Shown here one piece after another: positions 29,454-41,419 of a DNA stretch of 64,000 nucleotides. Every line of letters starts with the position of its first letter. Within the stretch, counting starts at the first letter, position 1. The stretch is from Actinoplanes octamycinicus (lineage in GTDB: Bacteria; Actinomycetota; Actinomycetes; Mycobacteriales; Micromonosporaceae). Both the position numbers and the translations under genes were made by a program. The notes under the pieces are model-generated. The model ran no database searches. It was not told where the DNA came from and saw only the letters and a program-made list of their open reading frames with translations. The stretch covers positions 1,860,001 to 1,924,000 of the forward strand of contig NZ_JACHNB010000001.1 of assembly GCF_014205225.1 (NCBI RefSeq), written 5' to 3'.

Positions 29454-29936
29454 GTGACCTACGAGGAATTCGCCGACAGCCGGCTCAGCGCGTTGCTGCG
29501 CTATGCCGTCATGCTGACCGGCGACCCCACCGCCGCGCAGGACCTGGTGCAGGAGACCATGCTCCGGGTCCAGCTGCACTGGCGCCGGGTGGCCCGCAGC
29601 GACTCGCCGGACGGTTACGTCCGCCGGATCATGACCAACCAGTTCATCGAGTCGCGTCGCGCCTCCTGGTGGCGCCGGGTGCTGTTGCGGGCCGATCCGG
29701 ACCCGGTGGTCGCGGCGCCCACCGACCATGCGGCCGAGAGCGCCGAGCGGGACCGGGTCTGGTCGCTGCTGGCCCGGCTGCCCCGCCGGCAGCGCGCCGC
29801 CCTGGTCCTGCGCTATTACGAGGACCTGCCCGACCAGGAGATCGCCGACATTCTCGGCTGCGCCGTCGGGACGGTGCGATCGTCCATCTCGCGAGGGCTC
29901 GACGCGCTTCGCGCCGAGCTGGTGGAGGCCCGATGA
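29454..29936 (+). CDS. ECF sigma factor, SigE-like
   Basis: 160 aa from GTG 29454 (GCGGAGGTG upstream). Seen: region 2 (LLRYAVMLTGDPTAAQDLVQETMLRVQLHWRRV, YVRRIMTNQFIESRR) and region 4 (LPRRQRAALVLRYYEDLPDQEIADILGCAVGTVRSSISRGLDALR). Length fits the short SigE-like actinobacterial ECFs without extra domains. Its stop overlaps the start of the LCP gene (ATGA). No separate anti-sigma gene is adjacent, so the coupled membrane protein may take that role (inference). Confidence 0.92.
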   Translation: MTYEEFADSRLSALLRYAVMLTGDPTAAQDLVQETMLRVQLHWRRVARSDSPDGYVRRIMTNQFIESRRASWWRRVLLRADPDPVVAAPTDHAAESAERDRVWSLLARLPRRQRAALVLRYYEDLPDQEIADILGCAVGTVRSSISRGLDALRAELVEAR

Positions 29937-30973
29937 GCAAGGTGGAAGAGGAGCTGCGCGCCGCCTTCGAGCGGCACGAGGCGCTGGTTCCGGATCCGGC
30001 GCCGGTGCGCGACCGCATCGACTTCGCTTGGGTACGGGTGAAGCGCCGCCGTGCCAGGCAGCGGGTGATCGGGGCGGCCGCCGCGGTGCTGCTCGCCGGC
30101 GTCGGTCTGCCGATCGCGGTCCGCGGCTGGGGACACGGCGAGCCGCCGGCCGGGGAGGTGACCGCGGCGGTGGGCTCGGCGGCCCCGGTCACCGGCCCGG
30201 TCGACGTGCTGCTGATCGGCAGTGATCTCCGGCTCGGTGAGGCGTCCGCGCGGGCGGACACCGTCATGCTGCTGCACGTGCCGGCCGACCGCGGCGCGGC
30301 GTGGATGGTGAGCCTGCCCCGTGACGGGATCGTCGACATCCCCGGTCACGGCACCGACAAGCTCAACAAGACGCTGACGCTGGGTGGTCCGCGGCTGACC
30401 GCCCAGACCGTGACGAGGCTGACCGGGATCGAGCCGGATGCCGCGGTGGTGGTCGACCTCACCGCCCTGAGCGCGGTGACCGAGGCGGTCGGTGGCGTGA
30501 CGATGTGCCTGCACGGGACGATCCCGCCGGCGTTCGGGCGCAAGGGCTTCCCCGCGGGCTGCCACCACATCGGCGGGGACGATGTCACGCCGTTGCTGCG
30601 AGCCCGGATCGGTCTGCCGAACGGTTCCTACGACCGCGACGAGAATGCTCAGAAGTTTCTCCGCGCCCTGACCGGCAAGCTGACCGCCGGCGGCGCGGTG
30701 GATCCGGCCCAGCTGCGCCGGTTGCTGGCCGCGGCGCGGGACGGCGTCCGGATCGACGGAGACCTGGCCGGTCTGCTGCGGGTCGTCGAGGCGCTCGGCA
30801 GACCCGAGGTGATCGGGATCCGCGAGCCCTCCTTCGCCAGCCGGGCCTCGGGCGAGGAGATCTATCCGATCGTGGGGAAAAGCCTGTACCAGGCGATCCG
30901 TGACGATCGGCTCGAGGAGTGGGCCACCGCCAACCCCCGGCTGGTGTCCCGCCAGCCGGCCGGTCAGCGGTAG
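29933..30973 (+). CDS. LytR-CpsA-Psr (LCP) family protein with anti-sigma-like N-terminus
   Basis: 346 aa, ATG overlapping the sigma-factor stop. Cytoplasmic N-terminus of about 40 residues (VEEELRAAFERHEALVPDP), one membrane helix at about 43-60, then an extracellular LCP domain at about 80-290. Seen: LLIGSDLR, ARADTVMLLHV, SLPRDGIVDIPG, DKLNKTLTLGGP and a C-terminal RDENAQKFLRALTGKL. These correspond to the pyrophosphate-binding and catalytic Arg/Asp residues of LCP phosphotransferases, which attach wall polymers to peptidoglycan. Its 3' end overlaps a convergent small gene by 10 bases. Confidence 0.88.
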   Translation: MSKVEEELRAAFERHEALVPDPAPVRDRIDFAWVRVKRRRARQRVIGAAAAVLLAGVGLPIAVRGWGHGEPPAGEVTAAVGSAAPVTGPVDVLLIGSDLRLGEASARADTVMLLHVPADRGAAWMVSLPRDGIVDIPGHGTDKLNKTLTLGGPRLTAQTVTRLTGIEPDAAVVVDLTALSAVTEAVGGVTMCLHGTIPPAFGRKGFPAGCHHIGGDDVTPLLRARIGLPNGSYDRDENAQKFLRALTGKLTAGGAVDPAQLRRLLAAARDGVRIDGDLAGLLRVVEALGRPEVIGIREPSFASRASGEEIYPIVGKSLYQAIRDDRLEEWATANPRLVSRQPAGQR

Positions 30974-31149
30974 TCGTCGTCGAACTCGACGATGCGGTGC
31001 TGCTCCGTGGCGTCCCACTCGTTCGCCTCGGTGAACGTCGGCGGCTCGTCCGGCTCGTCGTCCTGCCAGGCCGGGACCGCGCTCACCGCCTGCTCGGCGG
31101 CGTCCACCTCGGGTGTCTCCAGGTCGGCTTCCTCCATCAGGCGGGTCAT
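30964..31149 (-). CDS. small acidic protein of unknown function (61 aa)
   Basis: ATG 31149, with GAGAGGGGAG upstream. Product begins MTRLMEEADLETPEVDAAEQ and ends HRIVEFDDDYR; about one quarter Asp/Glu, with three Trp/Tyr/Phe anchors. No membrane segment. It converges on and overlaps the LCP gene. No family recognised. Good ribosome-binding site and biased codons favour a real gene. Confidence 0.65.
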   Translation of the reverse strand: MTRLMEEADLETPEVDAAEQAVSAVPAWQDDEPDEPPTFTEANEWDATEQHRIVEFDDDYR

Positions 31150-31487
31150 CCTCGGCTCCCCTCTCGTGTCGCCGGCTCCTGTCTCATGGTGCGCGCATGC
31201 CCGCTCGGATGCCGCACAAACCGGCACCGGCCCGCGGGGTCACCGACGGTGGCGGGTCCGCCCGCCACCGGCGCGTCTGTCGGCAGCTGCGTCAGCACCA
31301 GGCACGATGCGGTCGGCACAGGGGCATACCGCGCACCGCGGCGGTTCCGTTTCGCCGGTTACGTCAGGCCCGGGGAGCGAATTTCGGGGCGATTTCCGTT
31401 ACGCACCGCGACTGCGGAATACTGCCTGCTGGAGGACAGCGCGGTCCTGCCCTCTGCTGCCCGCATGCAATAGCAAGGAGCGCACCG
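31150..31487. other. intergenic upstream of the fructose-bisphosphate aldolase gene
   Basis: 338 bases between divergent genes. Frames open here are Arg/Ala-rich and lack start signals. The region must hold the aldolase promoter, but no clear -35/-10 pair was found. AAGGAG at 31475-31480 is the aldolase ribosome-binding site. Confidence 0.5.
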
Positions 31488-32513
<1,026 letters not shown>

Positions 32514-32521
32514 TCCACCGG

Positions 32522-32557
32522 CAGCGGCCGGTCCCCGTTGGCGGGGACCGGCCGCTG
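32522..32557 (+). terminator. fba terminator
   Basis: Perfect 16-bp stem CAGCGGCCGGTCCCCG with a TTGG loop, followed by TTGTCTT; nine bases after the stop. Confidence 0.93.
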
Positions 32558-32622
32558 TTGTCTTGCGTGGTTACGCAACGACATGGGTACGATCGTGCGG
32601 TCTTGATCAAGGGACGGTGATC

Positions 32623-33138
32623 GTGCTCGCTATCGAGGGCTGGAAACCCGAGTGGCATCACGATGCCGAGGCCCTCGCCGCCACGCATCGACACATGTTC
32701 GTGCGGCTGATCGGCCGGAGACTGCGATCGAGCTGGCTGCTCTGGGATGTCGCCCAGCGGGGCTGGTTCGCCGACGGTCCGGTCATCCTCGACTTCGGAC
32801 TGAGTCGCGTCGAGATCACTCACCGTAAATTCGATGAGTGCGCGATCACCTGGGACCAGATCGACCGGTCGGTCCCGATCGACATGTACGAGCACTTCGA
32901 CTGGCGGTCCGACCCGCACACCGCGCTGCGCAAGGCCCGGGGCCGCCCGCTCCGCGCGGTCAACGTCATCGAGCGGACCACGACGGCCGACTGGCGTCCC
33001 CGGGTGCTGCACGCGATCGAGTTCCTGTTCGACGGCGCCCGCCTCGCGATCTACAACGCGATGGACGAGAACGGGCTCACCGACGTACCGGAGGCGGACC
33101 TGCCGGCGGTGCACTGGCGCCGCGTGCACATCGCCTGA
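32623..33138 (+). CDS. protein of unknown function (171 aa)
   Basis: GTG 32623, eight bases after AAGGGA; GTG 32617 is too close to it. Product begins MLAIEGWKPEWHHDAEALAA. No family recognised. A soluble alpha/beta protein, rich in Trp and aromatic residues (SSWLLWDVAQRGWFADGPVILDFGLSRVEITH, DMYEHFDWRSDPH), with no signal peptide or cysteine. It converges on a small gene over a hairpin that covers both stops. Confidence 0.72.
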   Translation: MLAIEGWKPEWHHDAEALAATHRHMFVRLIGRRLRSSWLLWDVAQRGWFADGPVILDFGLSRVEITHRKFDECAITWDQIDRSVPIDMYEHFDWRSDPHTALRKARGRPLRAVNVIERTTTADWRPRVLHAIEFLFDGARLAIYNAMDENGLTDVPEADLPAVHWRRVHIA

Positions 33139-33155
33139 CCGGCAGCCCCGGTCAG
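33135..33155. terminator. bidirectional hairpin covering two convergent stop codons
   Basis: 8-bp perfect stem CTGACCGG with a 5-base loop. The left arm contains the stop of the rightward gene and the right arm contains the stop of the leftward one. Probably a shared terminator. Confidence 0.65.
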
Positions 33156-33325
33156 AGGCCGCCCATCCCGGTGGTGTCGCCGTTGTGCCGGGTCACGCCG
33201 CTCTCGTAGCCGGTCTGCGCGGGACCGTGGTGACCCCGGTCGCCGCTGTTGCCCCGGCGCTTGTAGGCGGCCGCGGCGGCGAAGCCGGCCACCACCCCCA
33301 GCAGGATGATCAGGAACGTCATCAT
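33152..33325 (-). CDS. small membrane protein (57 aa)
   Basis: ATG 33325 with GAGGAG eight bases upstream. Product begins MMTFLIILLGVVAGFAAAAAYKRR, one membrane helix with a basic stop-transfer, then a hydrophilic Gly/His/Thr tail ending DTTGMGGL. Unknown function. It starts 15 bases after the stop of the upstream Ser/His-rich membrane protein, also single-pass, so the two form a small operon. Short, but start, ribosome-binding site and helix agree. Confidence 0.65.
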   Translation of the reverse strand: MMTFLIILLGVVAGFAAAAAYKRRGNSGDRGHHGPAQTGYESGVTRHNGDTTGMGGL

Positions 33326-33340
33326 GTCGTGCTCCTCGTG

Positions 33341-33733
33341 TCAGTAACTGCCGCTGCTGCCGCTGTCTCCGCCGCCGCCGAACGAGCTGCCCCCGCTGTC
33401 ACCCCACGAGGACGATCCACTGTCACCCCAGGACGACGACGATCCGCCGTCGCTCCACGAGGAGCCGCTGTCGCCCGAGGAGGACGACCCGCTGTCGTGG
33501 TGGTGCCCGTGTCCGTGCCCGTGGTGCTGGTCGCCGCTGTCGTCGGAGTAGATCGGCGACGAATCCGTGTAAGAGGTCCCGCCATCCGGGGTGTCGTAGA
33601 ACACGGTCCCGGCACCGCCCCGCGTGCTGTGGTGGTGCCGGCGCTGGACCGGACGGCGCTGCTGCCGCCCGGTCACGAACGTCATGAGTGCGATGGCCGC
33701 AACGGCCACCAGAACCAGGAGGATAATCGCCAT
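33341..33733 (-). CDS. single-pass membrane protein with His/Ser/Gly-rich tail
   Basis: 130 aa from ATG 33733; longer starts run into the upstream LOG gene region. Residues 1-20 form one membrane helix (MAIILLVLVAVAAIALMTFV), followed by a basic RQQRRPVQRRHHHS stretch. The Asp/His/Ser/Gly tail includes HHGHGHGHHH and repeated SSSWGDSG. The tail could chelate metal or be simply disordered. Unknown function. Probably co-transcribed with the 57-aa membrane protein. Confidence 0.62.
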   Translation of the reverse strand: MAIILLVLVAVAAIALMTFVTGRQQRRPVQRRHHHSTRGGAGTVFYDTPDGGTSYTDSSPIYSDDSGDQHHGHGHGHHHDSGSSSSGDSGSSWSDGGSSSSWGDSGSSSWGDSGGSSFGGGGDSGSSGSY

Positions 33734-33776
33734 GCCCGCAGTGTGGGGTACCCTGCCAACCCCGGCTGAGCAGGCG

Positions 33777-34973
33777 TTATTTGACCAGCGCCGCCATCGC
33801 CTCGTCAAGCGAGTCGGTCACCACGATCAGACCGGACTGATCGCCGTGCGGTGACCGGGCGAGCAGCGTGCCCAGCAGGTCGACCACCGGCAGCTTGGTC
33901 CAGTGCTCGACGCCGAGGAAGACGAACGCCCCGGACGGCCCGTCGGTGCGGTAGAACGTCTTCGTCGCGGCCTGGAAGACCTCCTGCACGGTGCCGGCCC
34001 AGCCGGGCGCGAAGACGATCCCGCCCCGGGACAGCCGCAGGATCGAGTCCTCCCGGACCGCGTTGGAGAAGTACTTGCCGATCTGCCCGGCGAACAGGTT
34101 GGCCGGCTCGTGGCCGTAGAGCCAGGTGGGCAGCGCCAGCCCGCCGTGCCGCAGCCGGTCGGCCAGATCCACCGCGGGCAGCGGGTAGGACGCCCGGACG
34201 CCCAGCGCCGCGGCGGTGTAGGGGTCGTGGTCCAGGAAGTCCGGCGCGGGGGCCAGCATGTCGATCGCGGCGGCCAGGTCCCGCTCGGTCCGGGAGGCGA
34301 AGTACGCCCCCAGGTTCGCCGCCTCCATCACGCCCGGACCGCCGCCGGTGACGATCAGCCGCCCGCTTCTCGCCAGCCGCCGGGCCAGCGTCGCGGCCAT
34401 CCGGTACGGCTCCGACCCGCGCGGCTCGGCGTGCCCGCCCATGATCCCGACCGCGCCGGCCGCGCCGTGCACCGACGCCCAGGCGGCCAGCGCCTTGCCC
34501 AGCGCGTTGTCGATCCCGGCGTCGTGCAGCCGCTGGGCGACCGCCTCACGCACGTCCGGGACCGCCCCGCCGTGGTCGAGGAAGTGCCGATAGACGATCG
34601 TGTCGTACATCCCGGCGAAGCCGCCCTCGGCGAACCCGGCGGCCAGGTCCTCCGGGGTGTAGAGCAGCGCCGGATGGGTCGGGTAGGGGCAGCTGCGGAA
34701 CGACGGGATCAGGTGCGCGCCGCGCCGGATCAGGTCGGTCTCCACCTCCGGCGAGGCCAGGTGACAGCCGACGAAGAGCGTGTCCCGGACGTCGACGGCG
34801 GACAGATCGGGGGGATGACGGTCCAGGCGCAGACCGAGAACGATCAGTCCGGCCAGGGAGTTCCTGACCAGGTGGGTGTCGAACTCCTCGCGGGATTCGA
34901 TCTCGAAGGCGGTGGCGTCGAACGGCGCGTCGCCGCCGAGCACCGGTTGCAGGGGATCGGGCATGGCGTCCAT
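33777..34973 (-). CDS. LOG-family nucleotide-binding protein (nucleotide 5'-monophosphate nucleosidase-like)
   Basis: 398 aa from ATG 34973 (ATG 34964 equally possible). The Rossmann-like LOG/lysine-decarboxylase-like fold is in the second half: AVGIMGGHAEPRGSEPY, LIVTGGGPGVMEAANLGAYFA, and GGIVFAPGWAGTVQEVFQA in place of the usual PGGxGTxxE. An N-terminal extension of about 150 residues is longer than cytokinin-type LOG proteins and closer to PpnN-like nucleosidases. Expected reaction: release of ribose 5-phosphate from nucleoside monophosphates. The Gly-to-Trp change in the motif is unusual. Divergent from an ADP-ribosylglycohydrolase. Confidence 0.82.
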   Translation of the reverse strand: MDAMPDPLQPVLGGDAPFDATAFEIESREEFDTHLVRNSLAGLIVLGLRLDRHPPDLSAVDVRDTLFVGCHLASPEVETDLIRRGAHLIPSFRSCPYPTHPALLYTPEDLAAGFAEGGFAGMYDTIVYRHFLDHGGAVPDVREAVAQRLHDAGIDNALGKALAAWASVHGAAGAVGIMGGHAEPRGSEPYRMAATLARRLARSGRLIVTGGGPGVMEAANLGAYFASRTERDLAAAIDMLAPAPDFLDHDPYTAAALGVRASYPLPAVDLADRLRHGGLALPTWLYGHEPANLFAGQIGKYFSNAVREDSILRLSRGGIVFAPGWAGTVQEVFQAATKTFYRTDGPSGAFVFLGVEHWTKLPVVDLLGTLLARSPHGDQSGLIVVTDSLDEAMAALVK

Positions 34974-35039
34974 GGTGCGCCAACGCCGCCCGCCGATGGC
35001 GCACACCCCGAACGTTGACGGGAAACATAGAGTTGTCCC

Positions 35040-36029
35040 ATGCGTGCTGCATCGGGATCGATGTTCGGTTTGGCCTACGGCGATGCGCTCGGGAAACCCA
35101 CCGAGTTCATGGACTACCCGGCCATCGTGTCCCGCTACGGCCCGGCCGGCCCGCGGCAGCTCGTCGGCGAGCCCGCGCTGGTCACCGACGACACGCAGAT
35201 GGCGCTCGCGGTCGGCGAGGCGCTCCTCGAGGTGCCGGACCCGACCGCCGGCCGGCTCGAGCCGGTGCTCCGCCGCCGGTTCCTGGCCTGGGCCTACAGC
35301 CCGGAGAACGACCGCGCCCCCGGGATGACCTGCCTGCGGGCGATCGGTGAGCTGGCCAAGGACGGGCCGTGGATCGAGGCGACCCAGTCCGACTCCAAGG
35401 GCTGCGGGGCGAACATGCGGGTCACCCCGGTCGGGCTGGTCCCCGGGCTGACCGACGACCAGCGGGCCGGGGTGGCGCAGTTCCAGGCCGCGCTGACCCA
35501 CGGCCACCCGACCGGCCTGGCGGCGAGCGAGCTCACGGCGTACGCGGTGCATTGGCTCCGCGGCGGCCTCGCGCCGGCGGACCTCCTCGCCGCGCTCCGC
35601 GATCGCTGCGATGAGCAGCGGAAGATCTACCGGGGGGACTGGCTGGGCGATCTCTGGCAGCGACCGATGACCTCGTCGCCGGAGGACTTCATCGCGAAGG
35701 GCTGGGACGAGTGCGCGGCCGCGCTCGACAAGGTCGCCGAAGGGCTCGCCGCCGGGCGGTTCGAGGGCGACCCGTGCCTGGTCACCGGCGCCGGCTGGAT
35801 CGCCGAGGAGGCCCTGGCCACCGCGCTCTACTGCTATCTGATCTCCCCGGACGAGCCGGTCACGGTGCTCGGCCGGGCCGCCGCCTCGTCCGGCGACTCG
35901 GACTCGATCGCCTGCCTGGCCGGCGCGTTCGCCGGCGCGGCCCGCGGCCTGGGCGCCTGGCCCGCCGACTGGCAGACCCAGATCGAGTACTCGGACCGCC
36001 TCATGCGCCTCGGCACCGCCTGGGACTGA
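35040..36029 (+). CDS. ADP-ribosylglycohydrolase family protein
   Basis: 329 aa from ATG 35040. Seen: GSMFGLAYGDALGKPTEF near the N-terminus, metal-binding VTDDTQMALAVGEAL, KGCGANMRVTPVGL, and the second metal cluster SSGDSDSIACLAGAFAGA. This is the di-magnesium family (DraG/ARH3-like) that removes ADP-ribose from proteins or hydrolyses related N-glycosidic bonds. All Asp ligands are present, so it should be active. The substrate is unknown. No Shine-Dalgarno precedes the ATG, so the mRNA may be leaderless. 66 bases separate it from the divergent LOG gene. Confidence 0.9.
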   Translation: MRAASGSMFGLAYGDALGKPTEFMDYPAIVSRYGPAGPRQLVGEPALVTDDTQMALAVGEALLEVPDPTAGRLEPVLRRRFLAWAYSPENDRAPGMTCLRAIGELAKDGPWIEATQSDSKGCGANMRVTPVGLVPGLTDDQRAGVAQFQAALTHGHPTGLAASELTAYAVHWLRGGLAPADLLAALRDRCDEQRKIYRGDWLGDLWQRPMTSSPEDFIAKGWDECAAALDKVAEGLAAGRFEGDPCLVTGAGWIAEEALATALYCYLISPDEPVTVLGRAAASSGDSDSIACLAGAFAGAARGLGAWPADWQTQIEYSDRLMRLGTAWD

Positions 36030-36105
36030 CCACGGTTCTCGTGCGTTGCCGCTGCCTTCCGCCAGCCGCCGGAATGATCTGGGCGGGACCGGGTTGAATG
36101 AGGGC

Positions 36106-36528
36106 ATGCAGAACCTCCTTCCCGAGCCGCCGGCCACCCGACTGCCCGCCGACGCCGACGCCGACCAGGCCCTCGCGGCCGCCGCGGCGGCCGGCACCGA
36201 CGAGGCGTTCAAGGCGGTCGCGGCCAGGTTCCCGGCCTACAGCGCGGCGTGGGCGCCGCTGGCCGCGAACGCCCTCACCGCCGGCGAGCCGGTGACCGCT
36301 TATGCCTATGCCCGCACCGGCTACCACCGCGGCCTCGACGCGTTGCGCCGCAACGGCTGGAAGGGCCACGGCCCGGTGCCCTGGTCGCACGAGCCGAACC
36401 AGGGCTTCCTCCGGTGCCTGCACGCGCTGTCCCAGGCCGCCGCCGCGATCGGCGAGGCGGACGAGGCGGCGCGCTGCGCCCAGTTCCTCAGGGACAGCGA
36501 CCCGGCCGCCGCCGACGCCCTGTCCTGA
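36106..36528 (+). CDS. DUF3151 family protein
   Basis: 140 aa from ATG 36106 (product begins MQNLLPEPPATRL). The stretch VTAYAYARTGYHRGLDALRRNGWKGHGPVPWSHEPNQGFLR is the hallmark of the actinobacterial DUF3151 family; the rest is helical, with EADEAARCAQFLRDSDP near the end. Function unknown in the family. It lies 76 bases after the ADP-ribosylglycohydrolase gene and runs directly into a 14-bp repeat array. Confidence 0.88.
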   Translation: MQNLLPEPPATRLPADADADQALAAAAAAGTDEAFKAVAARFPAYSAAWAPLAANALTAGEPVTAYAYARTGYHRGLDALRRNGWKGHGPVPWSHEPNQGFLRCLHALSQAAAAIGEADEAARCAQFLRDSDPAAADALS

Positions 36529-36638
36529 AGAACGAGACGGCTTGAACGAGACGGCTTGAACGAGACGGCTTGAACGAGCCGGTCTGAACGAGACGGTCTG
36601 AACGAGACGGCCTGAATGAGACGCTCTGGATGAGACGG
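36527..36638. repeat. 14-bp tandem repeat, eight units
   Basis: Units of CTTGAACGAGACGG with small changes run from 36527 to 36638. They begin at the DUF3151 stop, and the later units are progressively degraded. The period is not a multiple of three and the array is non-coding. It is part of a 650-base gene-free stretch (36529-37180) that otherwise holds only the second array and a 280-base spacer. Confidence 0.92.
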
Positions 36639-36919
36639 CCCGGTCGAGAAAAACTCGACCGGGCTGAACAAAATCGCGCAAAGCCATCTCAAAAGGCACG
36701 CCCTCCCAGGGGGAGCCCCCTCAGCCAGTGTGCCGGTGCGGGCCGATCTTGCGGCGCCGGGCTGTGGAGGACTCGCTGGTGTGGACAAACCGACGAACCT
36801 CCGCCCGAGCGTGCTACGCGTAGACGGCCAGGTACCCGCCTCGGTCGAGACACCCTTGGGAGCCAGCCGACCCACCGCGACCCGCCCAGCGGTCCGGGGC
36901 CAGGGCGCGCACCAGTGGT

Positions 36920-37140
36920 CCGGTGCCACGGCGCGCGCCTCCACGGTTTGAGGGCCACGCCGCGCGCCTCGCGGTTTGAGGGCGACGCCGCGCCTCGCGG
37001 TTTGAGGGCGACGCCGCGCCTCACGGTTTGAGACGACGCCGCCTCGCGGTTCGAGAGCCACGCCGCGCCTCACGGTTTGAGGGCCACGCCGCGCGCCTCA
37101 CCGTTTGAGGGCCGCGGCGCGCGCCCCGCGGTCCGGCTGA
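36920..37140. repeat. GC-rich interspersed repeat array, about 26 bp per unit
   Basis: Seven or eight copies of CGGTTTGAGGGCGACGCCGC-type units start near 36943, 36971, 36997, 37023, 37046, 37072, 37099 and 37128, with spacing of 23-29 bases. The copies differ by substitutions and small indels. There are no unique spacers, so it is not a CRISPR array. Long frames across it are Arg-rich artefacts. Confidence 0.88.
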
Positions 37141-37180
37141 ACGCCAGCGGTGAAATTGTGCCGGCACGGCTACGGGTGGC

Positions 37181-38139
37181 CTACCCGTAGACCGCCCAGG
37201 CGCCCGCCTCAGTCCACCAGGACCGCTTCCGGGTGGTCGACCCCGCCACCCCGTCGTCCAGGAACTGCAGCTCACCCTCGCGCGGCAGCACCGACACCGC
37301 ACGCCCCCGAGCCCGGCGCACCTCCACCCGTACCCGAGTCCCCCTGAACCGCTGTTTGACCACGACCGGGACCGCGACCGCGACCTCGACCCGGCCGTCT
37401 GCCGGGTCGCCGTCGGCGAGCAGCCGCAGGCCGTCGAACTCGGCGTAGCCGCCGCCGTTGCCGATGACGCAGGCCAGGATCGGCTCCTCGCCCTCGCTCA
37501 GCACGCTGTCGTCGACCTCGACCCGGCCCCGCCACGGGACCGCGGCGCCGTTGTCGTCGGCGCCGCCGAGCAGCGCGCCGTCCAGGGTCACCGAGCCGCC
37601 GTCGTTGCGCAGCAGGTCGAGCCGCCGGACCTGGCCGGCCAGTACCGCCTTCGCCACCTCGGACGGGGCGCGGGGCAAGCCGAGTTGCGCGGCCAGGTCG
37701 CCGTTATGGGACGGGTCGAGCGGCAGGATGGCCAGCGGCGGCAGGTCCGGCACGGTCCGGGTGGCGGCCAGGTCGCCGGGGCGCTTGCTGGGCGGCGGGG
37801 CCCAGCGTCTCACCATCCGGCGGACCACGGCGCGCAGCTGGCCGTCGGTGGCGCTGGCGATCACCAGGCGCCGGTCGTCACCGGCGGCCGGCCAGGTCAG
37901 GCCGTCCTCGCGGGCCGGCCCGTCGAACCGGGCCAGCACCGCGTCGATCTCCTGATCCGAGCCGGCCTGCACCGTCTCCACCTGGGCACCGCCGTCGCGG
38001 AGTGCGTCCGCGCAGGCCAGCACCGGGGTCCGCGGGGTGGCGCAGACCGCGGCGCAGCCGCCGCAGCCCGAGCCCGAGCCGGAGCCGGAGCCGCACGAGT
38101 CGCCGGAGCCCTCGGCCAGGCTGAGGATGACCACGTCCA

Positions 38140-38140
<1 letters not shown>
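37181..38140 (-). CDS. degenerate diacylglycerol-kinase-like protein with N-terminal Cys cluster
   Basis: 319 aa; its ATG overlaps the purA stop by one base (TGATG). Residues about 130-319 align in pattern with lipid kinases of the DagK/LcbK type: LAILPLDPSHNGDLAAQLGLP, LAGQVRRLDLLRNDGG, ACVIGNGGGYAEFDG, and the C-terminal ADPADGRVEVAVAVPV. The GGDGT motif is reduced to SATDGQ and GTGND to DPSHNGD, so catalysis is doubtful. The N-terminus has four cysteines at 16, 26, 29 and 33 in a Gly/Ser stretch. It is translationally coupled to purA. Confidence 0.72.
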
Positions 38141-40756
<2,616 letters not shown>

Positions 40757-40815
40757 TTCCGGTACGACGAGAGCCGCCGTGGCGATGCCCGCGGCGGCTC
40801 TTTGTCGTACCGGAA
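40757..40815 (+). terminator. purD terminator, extended double stem
   Basis: Outer 12-bp stem TTCCGGTACGAC and inner 10-bp stem AGAGCCGCCG, separated by a 1/2-base internal bulge, with a 12-base loop; 22 paired bases in all, beginning directly after the stop. Confidence 0.93.
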
Positions 40816-40865
40816 AGGGTGTGTGGCGACCGTGACCGGACCGCACCCCTGGGCAACGGCGGTGA

Positions 40866-41315
40866 TCAGGCCTTGGGGATGTCGAAGAGCTTCGCGATGC
40901 TGGCGGCCAGCGCCAGGTCGCCCTTCGCCTTGATCTTGCCGGTCATGAACAGCATCATCGGGTTGCCGTCGCCGGCCACCACCTTGAGGAAGGTCACCGC
41001 GTCCATGGTCATCGCGAGCTTGGGCTCGCGGACCGGCTCGTTGGTGACGGTGCAGGCGCCGTTCTCGATCACGGTCTCGTAGGTGTTCGAGGCGCCGTTC
41101 GGCCCGGTGATGATCCAGTGGATGACGGCCTGGGCGTCGCCCGCCTTCTCCGCGCGGAACAGGGTGGGCATCCGGTTGAAGACCTCGTCCAGGATCTTGC
41201 CCCGCGAGTCCGACGCCATGATCTCGCTGATCTTGGAGTCCGGAGTGGACTTGACGAGCTGCGCGAACTCCTTCGGGCCGATCGAGGAGAGCGACTCAAG
41301 GTTGAATTCAGTCAT
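40866..41315 (-). CDS. SCP2 sterol-binding-domain-like protein
   Basis: 149 aa from ATG 41315 (AAGG upstream). Reads like an SCP2 lipid-binding domain: PTLFRAEKAGDAQAVIHWIITGPNG, TCTVTNEPVREPKLAMTMDAVTFLKVVAGDGNPMMLFMTGKIKAKGDLALAASIAKLF, the last part being the SCP2 signature. The preceding 40 residues are helical. Likely role: binding a hydrophobic ligand in the cytosol. It is divergent from the winged-helix regulator gene over 117 bases, in which TTACT-CGCC-AGTAA (41344-41357) is a possible operator. Confidence 0.85.
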   Translation of the reverse strand: MTEFNLESLSSIGPKEFAQLVKSTPDSKISEIMASDSRGKILDEVFNRMPTLFRAEKAGDAQAVIHWIITGPNGASNTYETVIENGACTVTNEPVREPKLAMTMDAVTFLKVVAGDGNPMMLFMTGKIKAKGDLALAASIAKLFDIPKA

Positions 41316-41419
41316 CGGTGGACCTTTCGGATGAGCGTCGAACTTACTCGCCAGTAACCTTAGCGAGAATGCCGCCTTTTCGTGCAGTCTGCCACTCTCA
41401 AACAAGTGTTGGACGGTCC

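Noticed and set aside
28154..29932. Upstream extension of the LCP frame on the + strand
   Set aside because: This part is antisense to hen1 and overlaps the sigma-factor gene in another frame; the real LCP start is ATG 29933.
36321..37073. Arg-rich leftward ORF over the repeat arrays
   Set aside because: Encodes only the 26-bp repeat (RRGVALKPRG-like) with no ribosome-binding site; a repeat artefact.
36920..37140. Possible CRISPR array
   Set aside because: Units are adjacent or nearly so and spacers are not unique; no cas genes nearby.
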